A stretch of 64,000 nucleotides of DNA, taken from positions 73,454,501-73,518,500 of the forward strand of contig NC_133028.1 in assembly GCF_048771995.1 (NCBI RefSeq). Reading direction: 5' to 3'. The DNA comes from Taeniopygia guttata (taxonomy: Eukaryota > Chordata > Aves > Passeriformes > Estrildidae). This document shows positions 12,375-22,566 of the stretch, piece after piece. The notes under the pieces were generated by a model. It was given only the letters and a program-made list of their open reading frames with translations. It was not told the origin of the DNA and did no database searches. The position numbers were made by a program, and so were the translations under genes. The stretch's first letter is position 1, and each line of letters starts with the position of its first letter.

Positions 12375-12443
12375 GGGAACGCGCGGGAAGGGGGGAGAGG
12401 CAATGGGGGAGAAAGAAGAGAAAATTACAAATCCTACACCTAT

Positions 12444-12568
12444 CCAATGGAAAAGGGGACAGGAACCACCCCTGGCTGGGAAAGGGTATAAAAAGTTGTC
12501 ATTTTGTTGCGGTCTGTCTGTGTTCAGCTCATGGAGGAGAGACAGGGACTGGGCTCTGCTGACTCATC
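12444..12568 (+). promoter_or_regulatory. Plus-strand CCAAT-TATA promoter with possible first exon and splice donor
   Basis: A CCAAT box (12444-12448) lies about 40 bases upstream of a TATAAAA box (12487-12493), the classical spacing. Transcription would be expected to start near 12515-12520. The following sequence to 12568 would be a short leader ending ATC|GTAAGA, a good 5' splice site. A possible second exon lies at 13052-13112. The same layout could belong to an LTR. No polyadenylation signal is seen immediately downstream, which slightly favours a promoter with an exon. Confidence 0.4.
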
Positions 12569-13051
12569 GTAAGAAAACAATTTTCTTTTCCTTCGAAGAC
12601 TTTGTCCCCACTTCACTGTACCAAAAGTTGAGTTTATTTCTAACAGTGCAAATAAGATTTTTCTTAGCACCTGCACTACATACATTCTAAACATGCACAA
12701 CTGATAAAAGTTCAATTGTGAAGTCATTCTTAAAGTTAATTTAGCCTATGGATACACAGCTTTCCACTGAAGTTTGACCACTCCTCCTCAAGAAAAAAGG
12801 CAAAAATCCTCCTTAGCAGAAATTGTAGCCACAGCTTGCACTGAAATCAAAATGTAATTTTTTTTTCCTACTTACTTATTCACATAAACCTTACGCCATC
12901 AGATTTATCTAAATACGTTATCAGGTTTGATATAGGTAAATTTTTCATTCTACCTTTTCACTTTTGAAGAAAACTTTATAATATATTTTATTGGTACTCT
13001 TATTAGATGATTGTTTTCCAGGTGCAGGTCATGCATTGCCATTGCTTTCAG

Positions 13052-13112
13052 GATTTCCAGGCCACCGGTTCCTGATGTGAGACAGTGATCTCAGAAGATG
13101 ACTCACAGAGAG
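13052..13112 (+). other. Candidate exon 2 with an initiation codon
   Basis: The tract cattgccattgctttcag precedes a 61-base segment ending AGAGAG|GTAAAA, so both splice sites are acceptable. An ATG at 13098-13100 opens a five-codon reading (MTHRE) that leaves the exon in phase 0. It could be the start-codon exon of a plus-strand gene driven from the 12.45-kb promoter cluster, or an exon of a non-coding transcript. No downstream coding exon was confirmed. Confidence 0.2.
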
Positions 13113-13787
13113 GTAAAACAAAATATCCTGACAATGCCAAGAAATACTTATTCTAAATTAAATATTGTTATGGTACTCTGTCAAGTGTAAACCACTACAT
13201 CCAATTGCAATAAATATTGATGTGTACCTGTTCACCTGATTTAGATGAAAGATTCTCATGAAAGCTTATTTCCTCTGTTTGCTAATGCACCAAAACATGA
13301 GAACCATCTGTTTATTCCCAGCTGCATAGTGTGAAATATCTAGGTCATTCACCTGCATGCTATTCCTTAATTACATAGCTCTTGATATTCCCAGGGAAAG
13401 AATATATTCCAGTGTAATCAAAGAAGTACAGTGCATAAGTAATATACATTGATGAGCTGCAGTGGAAAGGTTATCCAGTCTGATAGAAACTTTAACTTAA
13501 AACAGAGATCAGAATAACATGTGGATGTCTTCTAAAAGGGGAAAAGCCACACAGCTCTCTGTTTACACGTGTACTTTTCATCTCAAAACTCTCCTATCAT
13601 AATATGAAGAATGACATTAATTTATGTGTTTCACCAATGACTTTTTATATTCATTATCTTCTAATACCTAAATAACACAGATCAACATAATGAAATTAGT
13701 GGCATTAATGACATTAAATTATTAAGTGGTAACTCAATGCACGGTGTAGAAACTGTACAAAATGGGCAGAAAATGTACAAAACTTTC

Positions 13788-13849
13788 AAGAGTTGGAGTT
13801 GATGACCCTTGTGGGTACCTTCCAACTTAGAATATTCTGTGGTTCTGTG
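13788..13849 (+). mobile_element. CR1 LINE 3'-end fragment
   Basis: The sequence 'agagttggagttgatgaccc', then 'ggtaccttccaact' and 'attctgtggttctgtg', matches the conserved 3' tail of avian CR1 retrotransposons, including two copies of the terminal octamer. Only the last 60 or so bases are present, as is typical of 5'-truncated CR1 copies. The divergence from the usual tail suggests an old insertion. Confidence 0.85.
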
Positions 13850-16800
13850 TGAAAAAGCAAACTGACAAGAAAGTATTTTTTTATACAGCTATCAGTATTT
13901 TAAATGTCTACTATACCACCACCCATTTCTATTAACTGCTCTGTTCCAAAGACACAAAAAAGCTCAGAGCAGAAACATTCCCCACTCAACTCTTTTGCAT
14001 AATTTTGGCTTTTTAAAATGACAGCACTCACACAGTCAAACTATGATAACATAAGTAGAGAAATAATCAAGATACTGACCACTGCCAGAAATGGAACACA
14101 GTCACAGTCTTACTTCAAACCACAAATCTCTTAAAATTTAAGTTTGCCCCTCAACTATCTGATCCAAAGCTATTTCTGTAACACTTCTGGTTCAGCTCAA
14201 AGAAGGATAAGGCCTATTTTCTAGATGTACTTCAAAGTTAGCCCAAGCTGATGGAAGCCTTGAGAGAGCAGTACTTCTTTTCCTTTTTCCTTTTTTAATC
14301 AGTGTGATGATGATTTCAATCTGTCATGTTTAACAGATTATTTCACTGCAGTTGTCGAACACTTTTTTTTATATATATTCTTCTATATGAAGATTTTTTT
14401 TACCTTCCCCAAGTTCAACTTATCCAGAAATCAAAAGACCATGTGTGTTTTCACACTGAATTTTCCTTTTTTGATGCACTTGCTGAATGTCTTACCCACA
14501 GTATATAATTGTCATGTTTTAATTGCTACACTGACTACAACCTAGGTATTAATAACCCCTACAATCGCCATTTCCTTAACTCTGTAAAATAATGTCACAT
14601 TAAAAGAATCTAACACACATTATTTTCTTTCTGAATTAATAATGATCCTGATGCCTTACATTTAAATTAAATTTGCACAAAATCAGTTCACAATATTAAG
14701 TTAGGAGTGCATATTTATTATTACGGTGACACTCTACAGACAGATTCACGAGAAATTTTTTACTGAGAGTAATAATCCCAAGAAGGGCAAGCAATTCACA
14801 GGCACTAGACAGTCCTGAATGAGGGGCTACAGCCTCAATTATGCCTTGAGGGTGTTTCCAACTCCTGTGATGGGAAAAGCATAATTTTGCTTTAACTACT
14901 TTTAGGAAAGAGACTTTAGGAAGAAGCTGCTTATAGGTTAAAGACTGATGTTTTTTCCGAGCTAGTTTCCCAGTGGTGTTTGGAGGAGGGAGGGAAGAAT
15001 TAAAAAAAAGAAGGGGAACTGCATCAGAAGATGGAACTTTGCACTGCCCACAAGAAAACACAAAATAGTGAATATACAGCAATCACCTGTGCTCTAGGCA
15101 GTTTTCTGTCAGCCCTGAACAGACAGGAAGGGTGGAGGCTCCCCTAATACAATCATGCCAACCAGATTCCCATTCTGATTTAAAGCAGCAAGAATTTATT
15201 TTTCTTCATTGATTTTTGTCAAGACCTCAATAGACAGTGAAATTTCATCCTCCTCCTCAAATTTAACACTTAGTTGCTACAAATGTTTTCCTACATCAAA
15301 AAACTAGTAAAATAATATAATGATATTCAGCTATGTTTTTCAAAGTACGCTTCTAACAGTTACTGAAGTAGTATTTATGCCATTGGCATAGCTGTGTCTT
15401 TTACTAGAGGCAGCTGCATATACTACCATCTTTTAATGCAAGAAGTTTCCATGTTTATGATATTTTATGCAAGACATTTCATAGTTATGGAATGCAATCA
15501 GTAGACTTCTTTCCTTAAAAGGCTTTTAAAAAATTGCATATGCCTCAAAAGAAATTATGCTGTATCTTGTCACAGATTTATGCATTATGGTAGCAGCCAT
15601 TTAAGATCCCTAAAAAACCACCTCCCTCAATATCCATGAGCAAAACACAGAAGTTAAAAATTCCAGTACCAAGGAAAACAAAAATGTTTAGTGCTTGATC
15701 TATGGAGATTAAAAAAAATTCCATCAGATTCCGAAAGTATGATTTTGAACATGATAAAAGTGTAAAATCTTGAATGGATTACTTCTATCATTGCTCCCCC
15801 TATTCTTAGTGGATTTATTGAAGGGCTTTTCTTTTCAGGCTTCAACTACATACTAATGTGGAGTTGCATTAACAGGAATTCTGGTGTGCAACCTTCAGCT
15901 GGCCAGTTGCACTAATTCATTTATCAGTCTCGCCCTCCTGCTGAACCCAAGCAAGCCCACCTGTGCAGAACTATCTGTAGGGCATAGAAAATCAAACATC
16001 AGGTTATGAGTGAATCCTCTTTCTTTGGAAAAATCTCAAAGGAAAAGGGTTCCCCATGTTGCCTTACTTGGCTTCAGGAGGGCAGCAGCTGATGTGAAGA
16101 ATGTTTCCTTCAGCAGCGGGTAAAAACCAGCTCCCAGCTGAATTTTACTTTCCCTTTTTCAAAATTCTTTCCTCCACGTGTCACATCACTCACAGGCTTA
16201 CCAAGGCATGGCTGACCAAGCTCACCCCTCCCATCAACCCCATTAGAGATCTACAAATAACAGGCTAAGGTCCATCTGCCCAAAATAGGAAGGTTACTGA
16301 AAGAGATTTCAGAACCTGAAATAACTAAAAGGTCTTGCACCATGATAGCAGGCTGCTTCAGGATGCCATCCATGAGAAGTACAGAGCCCAGAACATTATT
16401 TGGAAGGCAGGGGGAGCCTGAATACAGGTCATGCTCAAGGAACCAACTTGAAAGTCTTGTAAGCACCTAATCAAGCCAGAAATTGCTTCCCTGGTGTCAG
16501 CTCAGATGGAAAAAGATCATCACCCCAAATAACTAGTTGGAGGTATATTTCTACACAATGACAACTTTAAAGCAACACACATATAGAACAACATGAGTCC
16601 AAAAACTCTGCCCTGCAGGATTTCTCAGAGGACTCTGACTAGACTAGGAAAATATCCTATCCATGAAATTATGTTTACCACATGAAATGAAGTGAGTATG
16701 AGATACTTTGTACATTCTTGAGAAGATTGGGAATGACTATTGGAAACAACTTCTTGGAAGAAATAAAAGAAATAAAAGAAAACCAGTTGCAGGGAAGGAG

Positions 16801-18646
16801 CATTTACACATGAACTATTAACACATTAAAGTCACTCAGAGTTCTGAAAATGTCTGAATGCCAAATGAAACACTTCTGAAACAGTAATACTGTTCAATGT
16901 ATACTGTAACAGTTAAAAAAGCAATAAATTGCTAATCTACATAAGAAAGGGAGTAGAATAAAGTGAAAGATTGCATAAAGCCATCACAAAATCAAATTTG
17001 TATTCAATTGGTATATTGTGTTCACTTCAAGGGTCTTCATTTCAAAAGGAGCACATGATAGCTGATTATTTCAGAGACAAGCAAAAGATGTAATCAGATG
17101 TGCTTAGTCTCTATATCCGAGTGACAGGGCAAGGAATAACTTCTGAATTATAAAAAACTGACTTAAAATATAAATAGTTTAATTACTACAAACCTTTTCT
17201 TGAAAAAGAGGCCCAGTCAGACAATTTTTTTAAAAAAGAAAATGCAAAATTTCTCTTTATCTTCCCTTTACATATAGCAATTAGTCTGTGAAAGTCATTG
17301 CTACAAGGTTATGACCTAAATAGGAACTGCAGAATACATCAATGCTTAACGTTAATTTTTGTAATCAGTTAGCAGTAATGACAAACAGTAACTTGTGAGG
17401 TCAGCCTTGTCAACTCGTGAGTCTTTCTTCTTTTTGTCTTTTGGAGGAATGCTTTTGAAACTCTATTTTCCTCTTTCATTTTAGCTTTTCTCTCTCATCA
17501 CCTTTTTAAGCCATATGTGGAGGGAAAATATTTTAATACTCAAGTTTCAGTTAAGAAGCCCAAACATGACTAAGGAAGTTTTTAGGTTTATTGTTGTCCC
17601 AAGCATTTTTTAACATCTATAGATACATACACATACATTGGATTTATTGATTGCAGATTTACCTTCATTATTAAATTTCCTGGGGTGGAAGCAGGATGTC
17701 TTCTCTCAAGAGACCATTTTTTTCCCACACAATTATAATTTTACAGTGGGCACTGCATATAAAAGAGATGATTTTATATAACATTCGTACCAGAAACACA
17801 CCCTTTACTGCACATATTTCTTTTCCTCCAGGGATAATGTATTTAAGCCTCTCTAAACGTCCTTAACTATCCCTGGACAGAAGCTACAAAATTGAATCCA
17901 GAAAACACAGAAACAAAGCTGAATTTTTAAAATAAGAGCGAATGGATTGTACTTTCACTAAAGAAAAGTCTTCATTTACACCTGATCCAGTGTTTAATTT
18001 TGAACTCATCTTCCCTCTCCTCTTCAGAGGAACATGCTTCATTCATCTCATTACAATATATTGCCAAATTATCCAACTTTTTTTTTTTCCAGTTCAACCA
18101 GTTTTTCAGTTGAAAGTGATTATCTGCCTTTCCCTTTAGTTTGCTTTTTTTTTTTTCCTTTAGGAGGCTAATTTTTCCCCTAGTTGGCATAAGAAATTAG
18201 TCTACCTTTTCAACTGGGAATTATCTCTACTTAACAGAGAAGACAGTGTCCAGCCTATATAGAACTTTATATGAACTACATAAAATAAAGCCATACAATA
18301 TGGAGCATAAGGTTTTAAAGCAGAAATATACCTTAATATATTACTTCATGTCAAAAGTAACAAAGGTATTTTAGTAACTAAGAAGTGTGAGAGGAAACAA
18401 AATAAGCCCAACCAAATTTAAGTTTTTGTTTACATTCTGATAAAGGACTGTGAACAGATATTTTAGTTGCTTTTAGTGTTAACAAACAATAATACTCCAT
18501 ACTTAAGCTGGAAAAAAAAGGGTTTTAGAAATAGTCAGGAGTTATCCTACCAATTTTCACACTAGCTGGAGTCATAAGCTATGATTTTGATCTAGTTTAA
18601 TTTTGAGGGATTCCTAACAGAGCTCATCAGGACAGTAATCTAAAAT
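13850..18646. other. Gene-free stretch
   Basis: No supported gene. An imperfect tandem copy near 15430-15500 repeats 'ttttaatgcaagaagtttcc'-like and 'ttttatgcaagacatttc'-like units. A 128-codon minus-strand frame at 14696-15082 has no recognisable domain and no splice or initiation context that I trust. Confidence 0.5.
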
Positions 18647-18689
18647 ACTGCATGATCTTTAAGGTCCCTTCCAACCCAGCCCGTTCCAT
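18647..18689 (+). mobile_element. CR1 LINE 3'-end fragment
   Basis: The block 'gcatgatctttaaggtccc' followed by 'ttccaacccagcccgttcca' is the diagnostic CR1 tail of birds. It is cut short before the usual terminal octamers, exactly where the LTR-like block beginning near 18694 starts. The LTR element may therefore have inserted into, or beside, this CR1 copy. Confidence 0.85.
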
Positions 18690-18693
18690 AAGT

Positions 18694-20445
18694 GTGTGAG
18701 GTAGCTTTGTGAGAAGGCAAGGCATCGTGGCTTAACTGAAGCCTGGTTTTCAGCTGGGAGGGGGGGGAAAGGGTCCCTTAGGGACTTGTTGAAGCCAGTC
18801 AGCTGGCTAGTTTAAGAAGAGCCAATCAGTTGACTCACTTTAAAGATTGACACCTGGTTAAATCACTTATTAAAAAAAAAAAAAAGAAAAAAAGGCGAAT
18901 GCCCCTGTGGAACAGCGCATTTAAAAATGAAGAAAGGCTGGGAAAAGCCCACATGACTTCCGGTTTTTGAACAGGCCGGGGCAGCCCCCACGAGGCCCAG
19001 GTGGGATTTTCAGCCCCCGGAGCGGTGGTGGGCGGCTTCGGAGCCCCTCACCGGGGAGATCCCAGTGGGTGGCAGCACCAGGAATGGCCCCACAGTTGGT
19101 GCTGGGAGCAGCCCCAAAGCTGAGAGAGGTCGGGGCCAGGAGTGGCCCCAAAGCCACAGGAGGCCCGGGCCTGGAGTGGCCATGTGGCCGCCACCGTCCT
19201 AAACCAGGAGCAGCCGCGTGGTCGGGCGGTCGGGATCGGAGCGGCCAGGACAGCACCGCATGGCCACGGCTATCTTGGCATGACTCAATAGACTTTGCTC
19301 AGCTGCTTTTAGCGCTGTGCTGTGTACTGAAGGGCAAAAGCAGCAGCAGCAGTTTTTTCTTTCTTTGTCCTGAAGGGAAAACGCAGGATGGCACCGGCAG
19401 CCAGCGCGGCTTGTGCAGTGCCAGCGAGAACAACGTGGTCAGCAGCAAAAGACAGCAGTTCCTCGATTGTGGAGCATGGGTGAGTTCAACCATTCAGCAG
19501 TACAGAACTGTATAAAAACTCTTTCAATTGAGAAAGCTTGAGAACAAATTAATTTAAGAACACTGATTCTCTCCTGGATCAGGAAAAAGAAACGGTGAAG
19601 ACACATAGAGGCAACAACACGGAGCTCTAAGGTCAGTGAAAAAGGAGTAAAAATTCTAGACAGGAGGAGATTGAGGAGCTACCTTAGTCTTAGGCTGAAA
19701 TTCTTTTTGTAAGATTATAGAGAAGATATAATTGATACATGAGACTTTTTTCCGCTGTAACTCATAGAAATGCGTTGGGGGAATGTTGAGTTCTAACCCA
19801 ACTGTGAGCTAAAGCACCAGTATTGAAGCAAGTAGATGTTGTTTTAATCCAGTGAGAAACTTGAACAGAGAGAGATGAGAAACTTTGCTCCTGGGATAGT
19901 AATAGCAAAACCTCTGTTCCCAGAGACAGATGAAGAGAACTTTTTTATTTTGTGCTAGAACTGCTCATCCTTAAAATAGCACCCCAATAAGTTGACACGG
20001 CCCACGAAAGCAGCTGTGGGAAAGCTGCAAAGCATGAGAAGGACTTTTCACACTGCAAATAGACTTTCCTTTCCTGGGTGGCTGATGTGCTGTGACATTA
20101 AGGCCATGAGAAAACTGTTTCTTATGGAAAAGTCTCCATAGCATAGCAAGAGGGACTCCTCTCTCTAAGTAGATTGAAGGAGGTGGTAAACTGATTGAAA
20201 GTCCCAAGTTCTGTCTTCTTACGTTTTCAGTGGAAAAGAAAAGAAGGTGTGGGATGGGGAGAAGTGTTCTGAGGGTTCATCCTGGATTTTTTTTCTTAAA
20301 GATTTTTCCTGTTAGTAAAGTTTTATTTGTACTCTTTAAAGTTTGTGCCTCTTTTACCTTCTTTCTCCTAATTCATCTCACAGCAGAAAAATGTGTAAAT
20401 ATATTCCAGTGAGTGCACTGGTGTTTAGGCAACACTGGACCCACT
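18694..20445 (+). mobile_element. Candidate long LTR of an endogenous retrovirus (ERVL-like), fossil
   Basis: The block starts TGTGAGG and is GC- and CpG-rich from about 18965 to 19480, with repeated 'gccccaaagc'-type motifs, an ETS-type site (acttccggtt, 18955-18964) and a consensus splice donor (ATGG|GTGAGT, about 19476-19485). It then runs into an AT-rich part ending 'gtaaagttttatttgtactc...cactacgaa'. It is followed by 'attggtgcattagccagg', which resembles the primer-binding-site region just inside a 5' LTR. No coding remnant follows. The long GC-rich open frame here is compositional and not a protein. Family, exact ends and age are uncertain; it may be a composite of two elements. Confidence 0.42.
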
Positions 20446-21559
20446 ACGAAATTGGTGCATTAGCCAGGAAATTGAACAATTAGCAAACCAAAACCTCTAC
20501 ACGAGGCACTAAAAAAATTTAGGAAATTACTTTTGCTGTCAAATGCGTTAAATTGATGTACCTGAAACTGAAGGCTAGTATGTATTTGAGCACACAGTTT
20601 CATATTTAGTTAGAGTAGACAATTCTACGCTTTGCAACATGAGCCCGAGATCTCCGTTTAATGGCACTGGTTCTTACTCACTTTCACTACATTTTATTTA
20701 ATATGATAGAATTCACTTGCTAAGGAGGCAGTTCATATTTCCTCAATGTTTTATATATCCTTCTCAAAGATTGACTTAGACACAGATTGTCTAAAAATAG
20801 CTCTTCTCAAGATCCCAAAAGCCCAGGCTTTTCACTGCAAAATACTGTTTACAAAATATTTCTGGCACTCTGAAAGAATTAGAGATTCTAATTTAAATTT
20901 TATGACACAGAAGCCAGAGGCAACATTAAGTTTCTTAGGTCTAGAAGGGACATCCAAATGCCATCACAAATTCTAATCATATGCTGCTGGGACATCTAAT
21001 CGTCTGTATGTAAGTATCTTTTGGCAAGGAGAAAATCCTGAGTAAACATCACAACCTTCTTTTCACATCTGGCATGTCCAAATGGAGGATCACTTTTCAG
21101 TTCCTCTCACTTCCTGTCTTACTTTTATCTAAGTTAGATGGAAAATGTAGATACATCTTAGTCTCCTGACTGGCCAAGAGAAGACAGAGAACAAAAAACT
21201 GCCATGCACAAGGATTTCCAATCTCTGATCAACCTAGATCCAAATTTTAACCAGACAGGAAAATTTCAGTACCAGCTATATCTTAAAGAGTTTCCTCCAT
21301 GTCTTGGTTTAGATAACCATTTCAGCAAGTGCTTAACACCAGCCTTGTCTCTGAACACTTGTATTTCTGCATCTTTGTAAAATGTTCAGATTTAAAAAGC
21401 AGCACACTCTTCCACATGCACACTGCTGCCTAGGCACCTAGCAAAACAAATTTTGATTTCAACACACAGGTTAATGCTTCCAATTAGATCAGGAACATAC
21501 ATAAACCTGAGAAATCAGCAGGTAGGTGACCTGCCAGCTCAGAGACAGTTTTATCGAGT
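20446..21559. other. Gene-free stretch
   Basis: No gene is supported. The first 60 or so bases may be internal sequence of the LTR element ending near 20445. The rest is AT-rich unique sequence. Confidence 0.45.
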
Positions 21560-22060
21560 ATTGCATTGGTGAAAGGTTGATCATGGTCCCTTAGCCAGCT
21601 GCCTGCCCCTTCCCAAGCAGCCGTTCACCGACTCCAGCCAGGCCTCACAGGGAACCACTCTCCCCTCCCTCCACTGAAACCAGGCTGTCATTAAATCACG
21701 ATGGACTGGCAGGTCTGTCCCTCCAGGGCAGGTACCTGGGCATTCCCACCCAGCCCAAGTGTGTACCAACCCACTGAGCTCCGTGTTTGCGGGGGACCCT
21801 CAGCGCCAAGATGGAGAGCATCCATGGGATGCCATTGGGGTCTGCAGAGTAGTGAAGTTTTCTAATAAATGTCTCTGTCACTCTCTTTTTCTCCCCCCAC
21901 CTCTTCTCTATTTCTTTCTCTCTCCCTCTCTCTGTCTCTCTCTCTCATTTCATTTTAAATAACACCCATACTATTGATTTTGGTATATGGTCTCATTTGC
22001 ATCTTAATTCGGACAGAGGCATCATTCTATAAATTTTCATAACGAGATCTTAATACCAAT
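21560..22060 (+). mobile_element. Candidate LTR fragment (avian ERV type), fossil
   Basis: This is a GC-rich 5' part, followed by a polyadenylation signal aataaa at 21864-21869, a pyrimidine-rich tract, and a terminal module 'tggtctcatttgcatcttaattcggacagaggcatca'-like (21974-22055). The terminal module is clearly related to the one ending the LTR fragment at 39.2-39.6 kb. The order promoter-like, poly-A signal, pyrimidine tract, conserved end is that of U3-R-U5 plus the first internal bases. No internal genes remain. Confidence 0.5.
21885..21953 (+). repeat. CT-rich low-complexity tract
   Basis: A run of C and T with imperfect (TC)n and (CTCT)n segments lies inside the LTR-like fragment, just after its polyadenylation signal. 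Confidence 0.9.
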
Positions 22061-22460
22061 ACTAAAATGCTCATAGTGTTTTATTTCAAGTATGGCAGGA
22101 ACTGAGCATGTACCTTGATTAGTTCGGTGAGACTCCTACAATAGTTAGTGCTCTAATGTATTCCCTTCAACATGAAAAACCCACATAAATATGGGTTGTT
22201 AACACTTTTAAACCCAGTATCTCAGTATGCTATGCTTTTCTCAAATTCTCATGTCATAATATCGCATGATTACGAGCTGATTTAGTTTTGTTTCCATTTT
22301 AAAAATCTATTTACAGAATTTTGATTGAAGAAAAGTTTCAAAACTGAATTAACATATTCCCAAACACTTTTCACCTAAGTTCTTGCAAATGATGTATTCA
22401 AACACCTGAAAAGTTCTCTAGTGAATTTCATAACTGGAGAATGGACAACTTTCCTTGAAC

Positions 22461-22534
22461 TGTGGTAATTAAAAAAGATTTCCCCTTTCCTCAACACTGT
22501 GGAAGTTAAAGAATTTCCCCTTTCCTCAGCACTT
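22461..22534. repeat. Imperfect 37-bp tandem duplication
   Basis: Two adjacent units share 'tgtgg..gttaaa' and 'atttcccctttcctca.cac'; the second copy carries small differences. An A run (22551-22566) follows shortly after. Confidence 0.8.
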
Positions 22535-22566
22535 CTATGATTTTTGGGCAAAAAAAAAAAAAAAAA

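Larger units (their letters stand above)
11947..12400. promoter_or_regulatory. CpG-rich island with two-way promoter signals
   Basis: This stretch is sharply GC- and CpG-rich inside AT-rich DNA. It contains a GC box (gggggcgggggg, about 12189-12200), CCAAT boxes in each orientation and TATA-like sequences facing both ways (entries below). Several overlapping short open frames on both strands are what GC-rich DNA gives and are not read as proteins. There are two explanations. It may be a CpG-island promoter of an unmapped transcript, or an LTR of an endogenous retrovirus read on the minus strand. The LTR reading is supported by a TATA-like box followed about 45 bases later by a polyadenylation-like AATAAG. 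I cannot separate the two from sequence alone. Confidence 0.6.

Noticed and set aside
18967-19515. 182-codon plus-strand open frame
   Set aside because: It lies entirely in GC- and CpG-rich LTR-like sequence, is rich in Gly/Pro/Arg/Ala from composition alone, has open frames on the other strand too and matches no protein family.
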